The position numbers were made by a program, and so were the translations under genes. A DNA stretch of 64,000 bases, taken from contig NW_020312760.1 of NCBI RefSeq assembly GCF_002999335.1, positions 1-64,000 of the forward strand, given 5' to 3'. The stretch comes from Cyclospora cayetanensis (lineage: Eukaryota; Apicomplexa; Conoidasida; Eucoccidiorida; Eimeriidae). The notes beneath the pieces are model-generated. The model saw only the letters and a list, made by a program, of their open reading frames with translations, was not told where the DNA came from and did no database searches. Position 1 is the stretch's first letter; each line of letters starts with the position of its first letter. This document shows, piece by piece, positions 61,801-64,000 of this stretch.

Positions 61801-63456
61801 GTCTCTGCCGCGTTTTTAAATAGCGGGTAACTGCAGGCAACCCCAATAACAAATCCATGCGGCGCCCTGCGCCGATCAGCGCCTCCAAAAGAACTTCCCG
61901 CAGCGCTGCAGGTGTCAAGAAGTAGACTTTGTTTTTGAACACAAAGCTCGAGATTAGCCCGTTCTTCGTCTTGGTGGTAGATCCGCTTTTCTCGGCACAC
62001 AGTGCTTCCAGCTGCACGCAGAGCGAAGAAGGAGGAAGCATAGCGCATCAAAGAAATGCCGAAATAATCCAGCAAAACGCGAGAGCTGCATGTCGCACAC
62101 AAAGGCACCGCGCTCCCGCTGCTCTGGTGCTCCTTGTGCTGCTTCTGCCACTGCTGCAATACAGCTGCACTATTACAGCAATACTGCTGCTGCTGCAATA
62201 CTGCTGCTGCTGCAACACTGCTGCTGCCGCAATACTGCTGCTGCCGCAATACTGCTGCTGCTGCAATACTGCTGCTGCTGCAATACTGCTCAGCGCAGTC
62301 ATGGCGGCTGGCCACCAACGCCTACGCTAGTAGTTTTACTCCCTCCCTTTCTTTCTCCCTCCATTTCTCACTCCCTGACCCTGACATCTGTCTGCGTCAG
62401 CTGTCTGCCTTTAAGCCACCTGCTGCACATCGCTGATAAGTTTGATGAGCGCAGCAGCAAGCCGCATCCACAGGCACACGAGACACACTCTTTTGTAGTT
62501 ACACCCACCAAGTTCTCGAGATTTTCTGCCCGTTCCAAGTCAACGTCTTTAGTTTTCTGTTCTTTTGCCGCCAAATTCTTTGCTCTGATGATGTCTGCCT
62601 TCTTCTGCACCGGTGCCTTCTCCTTCTTGGGGGCACTCTTGCCATTTCCCTTCCCTTTCGCTGCGTTTGCACTCACTTGAGCCACTGCTGCCTGCTGCTC
62701 CTCGGCAACCCGCCACGGATGATTCGCGTGATTCACAACAATGCTAAAGTGAAGAGGATGCGGGCATATACACTTTGCGATGCGCGTTACGTTCTTCAGA
62801 TTCTGCTGCATCCTGACATCCACAACGCATCCCCATATAGCAACACGTGCGAGAACTCTCAAACTCCTTCCTCTACCCAGCGTCAAGAGCAGGGCAAGCT
62901 AATGCTAACAAGCAATCCACATATCTCACACGGTGTGGCAGCGCAGGAAGCATACATGTATACAATACACATATACCCATGCATATATATACAAAATACA
63001 TATACACATGCACACATATATACAATATATATGTATACACATTCATATATGCATACATCTATATACATGGATATGTATATCTGTATCCCTACCCATATAT
63101 GTATATGCATGTGCATATGCATACGCATACGTATGTGGACGCGGCTGTACAGACACCGTGGCCATATAAGAGGGTCAGTCAAAGCTAAAAGACGCCAATG
63201 GTTTAGGAAAATACATAGCTGCCACCACGCGCTCAAGCGTCTCCCGATCGACATTCAAATACACAAAATCATCCTATTTAGAGCTAATGGAGGGCACTAT
63301 GAGAGTTCAGCTATGGCAGGGTCTAAGTGCTAACCTGCGTCTCAGCCTTGCTTCCCAAAACTTCCTCCTCTCTTCGCCGTTCATATTTTCCATCTTTTGT
63401 TTTTCGTGCCGCGTGGGAACGCGCGAGTCGTCCACGGATAGCGTCTCTAGCAGAAT
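46651..63456 (-). CDS. DDX60-like SKI2-family DExH RNA helicase, 5' end probably outside window
   Basis: Exons, high to low: 63456-63335, 62743-62509, 62011-61722, 61268-61019, 59956-59876, 59530-59397, 58534-58396, 57735-57619, 57047-56856, 56383-56142, 55731-55528, 55116-54822, 54433-54356, 54081-53956, 53079-52848, 51945-51831, 51635-51515, 50974-50833, 50507-50333, 49363-49209, 48694-48378, 47868-47650, 47106-46651; phases agree at every join (about 1478 residues). A DDX60-type [17 protein letters not shown] precedes motif [10 protein letters not shown]. Then come [13 protein letters not shown] (Ia), LDEVHCIGD (II, DEVH), LAMSATVG (III), [14 protein letters not shown] (IV region), [18 protein letters not shown] (V) and [10 protein letters not shown] (VI). 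The last exon matches the DDX60 C-terminal helices. Family role: cytosolic RNA surveillance; the role here is unknown. About 25 family residues seem missing near 49.4 kb. A charged insertion lies at 52848-53079. Introns are rich in microsatellites. Confidence 0.87.
47515..47580. repeat. (GATA)n/(TA)n microsatellite
   Basis: A tagatagata run followed by pure ta repeats lies in the helicase intron 47107-47649. Confidence 0.9.
48713..48897. repeat. (CACATA)n microsatellite
   Basis: About 185 bp of acacatacacaaataca units start just upstream, in gene sense, of the helicase exon 48378-48694, forming the polypyrimidine-side of its acceptor intron on the minus strand. Confidence 0.9.
49809..49852. 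repeat. (TA)n microsatellite
   Basis: Pure ta dinucleotides in the helicase intron between exons 50333-50507 and 49209-49363. Confidence 0.9.
53230..53280. repeat. (TA)n microsatellite
   Basis: A tatacatatata run in the helicase intron 53080-53955. Confidence 0.85.
56459..56660. repeat. (GA)n and ACAGA-rich purine tract
   Basis: Gagagaga runs pass into acagagagaga and atacaga units in the helicase intron 56384-56855. The transcript strand is pyrimidine-rich. Confidence 0.85.
59050..59335. repeat. Degenerate AGC/AAC/ACT/ATC triplet array in intron
   Basis: About 285 bp of triplets in register (agcagcagcatcaacaac and variants) lie in the helicase intron 58535-59396. On the minus strand they read as long Leu/Val/Ala frames, which are artefacts. 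It is similar to the array at 25826-25996. Confidence 0.9.
60062..60836. repeat. Long TATACA/TATATA satellite in intron
   Basis: About 775 bp of acaatatatacatatatacac variants fill most of the helicase intron 59957-61018. Units switch between acaatatatacatct and acaaaatatacat, giving a higher-order pattern. Confidence 0.95.
62181..62282. repeat. 17-bp CTG-based minisatellite, six copies
   Basis: Six head-to-tail copies of a 17-bp unit (atactgctgctgctgca, with acactg and ccgca variants) lie in the helicase intron 62012-62508. The unit is not a multiple of three, unlike the coding CTG repeats. Confidence 0.95.
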
Positions 63457-63848
63457 CTGAGAATACGCAGACGCTGCAGCGTATAGAGGTACAAACATAG
63501 AGCCAAGACTGAAGAAGCGGGAGTAAGCATGAAGACACACACACACAACACCCCCGTGGCAATAAAACATGTACGCCCACATCGCGATTGACACGATGTA
63601 GGCAATTCACGAAAAGCCGCAAAAATGAAGAGAAAAGGCGTTCCTGGAAAGAGGGGATTCTGCCTCTTCCTAGATAGGGGTATAGCGCCGTACAGAGAGA
63701 GAGACACGCATGCATACAGACATACAGACCGTCATGATCGCATGCAGCCATGCCGAGACGTAGGCACCATTGGGAGATGTATCCATCCCATGGTGTTGTT
63801 TTGAAAGCAAGGAGGGGGCTGCAAGAGGGAGAAGAGTACGCGTGTGGA

Positions 63849-63851
<3 letters not shown>

Positions 63852-63904
<53 letters not shown>
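63852..63904. repeat. (TA)n microsatellite
   Basis: About 26 pure ta dinucleotides lie upstream (gene sense) of the first visible helicase exon. The stretch 63457-64000 contains no exon I can support. Confidence 0.9.
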
Positions 63905-63907
<3 letters not shown>

Positions 63908-64000
63908 GAAGAGGATATATCACGTGCATCAAGATGGTGCAGAGAACAGAACGCACAAAAGGCATAGCGCCTAAATATGTATAGATATATGTATATATAT

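Noticed and set aside
62181..62282. Array of short repeats that superficially looks like a CRISPR
   Set aside because: Units are head-to-tail without unique spacers, 17 bp long, in a eukaryotic intron.

Overview
The window looks like nuclear DNA of an apicomplexan coccidian, most probably an Eimeria species. Three things point that way. Reading frames are saturated with CAG/CTG triplets coding for runs of Gln, Ala, Ser or Leu. Genes carry many short GT-AG introns filled with TATA-, TATG- or CACA-type microsatellites. Recognisable exons of ordinary eukaryotic proteins sit between low-complexity tracts. I saw no bacterial operon, phage, insertion sequence, CRISPR array, rRNA or tRNA. The genus is an inference from composition and was not tested against a database.

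Layout, left to right. 207-7130 (+): the C-terminal two thirds of a P4-type phospholipid flippase, cut by the left window edge. 7131-9591: no gene seen. 9592-16232 (+): a nine-exon protein arginine methyltransferase with a very large Gln-rich N-terminal extension. 17337-18173 (-): a small protein with a possible signal peptide and a Gln/Glu tandem repeat. 18267-22522 (-): a LAS1-like pre-rRNA processing nuclease with its HEPN motif. 23309-24910 (-): a WW domain joined to a five-helix YIP1-family membrane protein. 26096-28412 (+): peroxin-10, a RING E3 ligase of peroxisomal import. 28413-31466: no gene seen. 31467-40359 (+): a 14-exon coiled-coil giant that may be the nuclear-basket protein TPR/MLP. 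42449-45187 (+): an unrecognised two-exon protein. 46651-63456 (-): a DDX60-like SKI2-family RNA helicase in at least 23 exons, probably continuing past the right edge.

The exon models were built by hand. Splice sites were chosen so that reading phase closes across every junction and conserved family motifs are restored. Phase closes for the whole flippase, methyltransferase, PEX10 and coiled-coil genes, and for all 23 helicase exons listed. The weakest places are the LAS1 N-terminus, PEX10 exon 3, and the helicase stretch at about 49.2-50.3 kb. The genes are not an operon. As a set they cover membrane asymmetry and traffic (flippase, YIP1), peroxisome biogenesis (PEX10), and RNA and nuclear biology (arginine methylation, LAS1, TPR-like, DDX60-like).

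Non-coding DNA is notable for perfect palindromes built on GCATGC or TAGC cores (the best is 54 bp at 22129-22182), a 131-bp intronic tandem duplication carrying a hairpin, and several intron-confined satellites hundreds of bases long.
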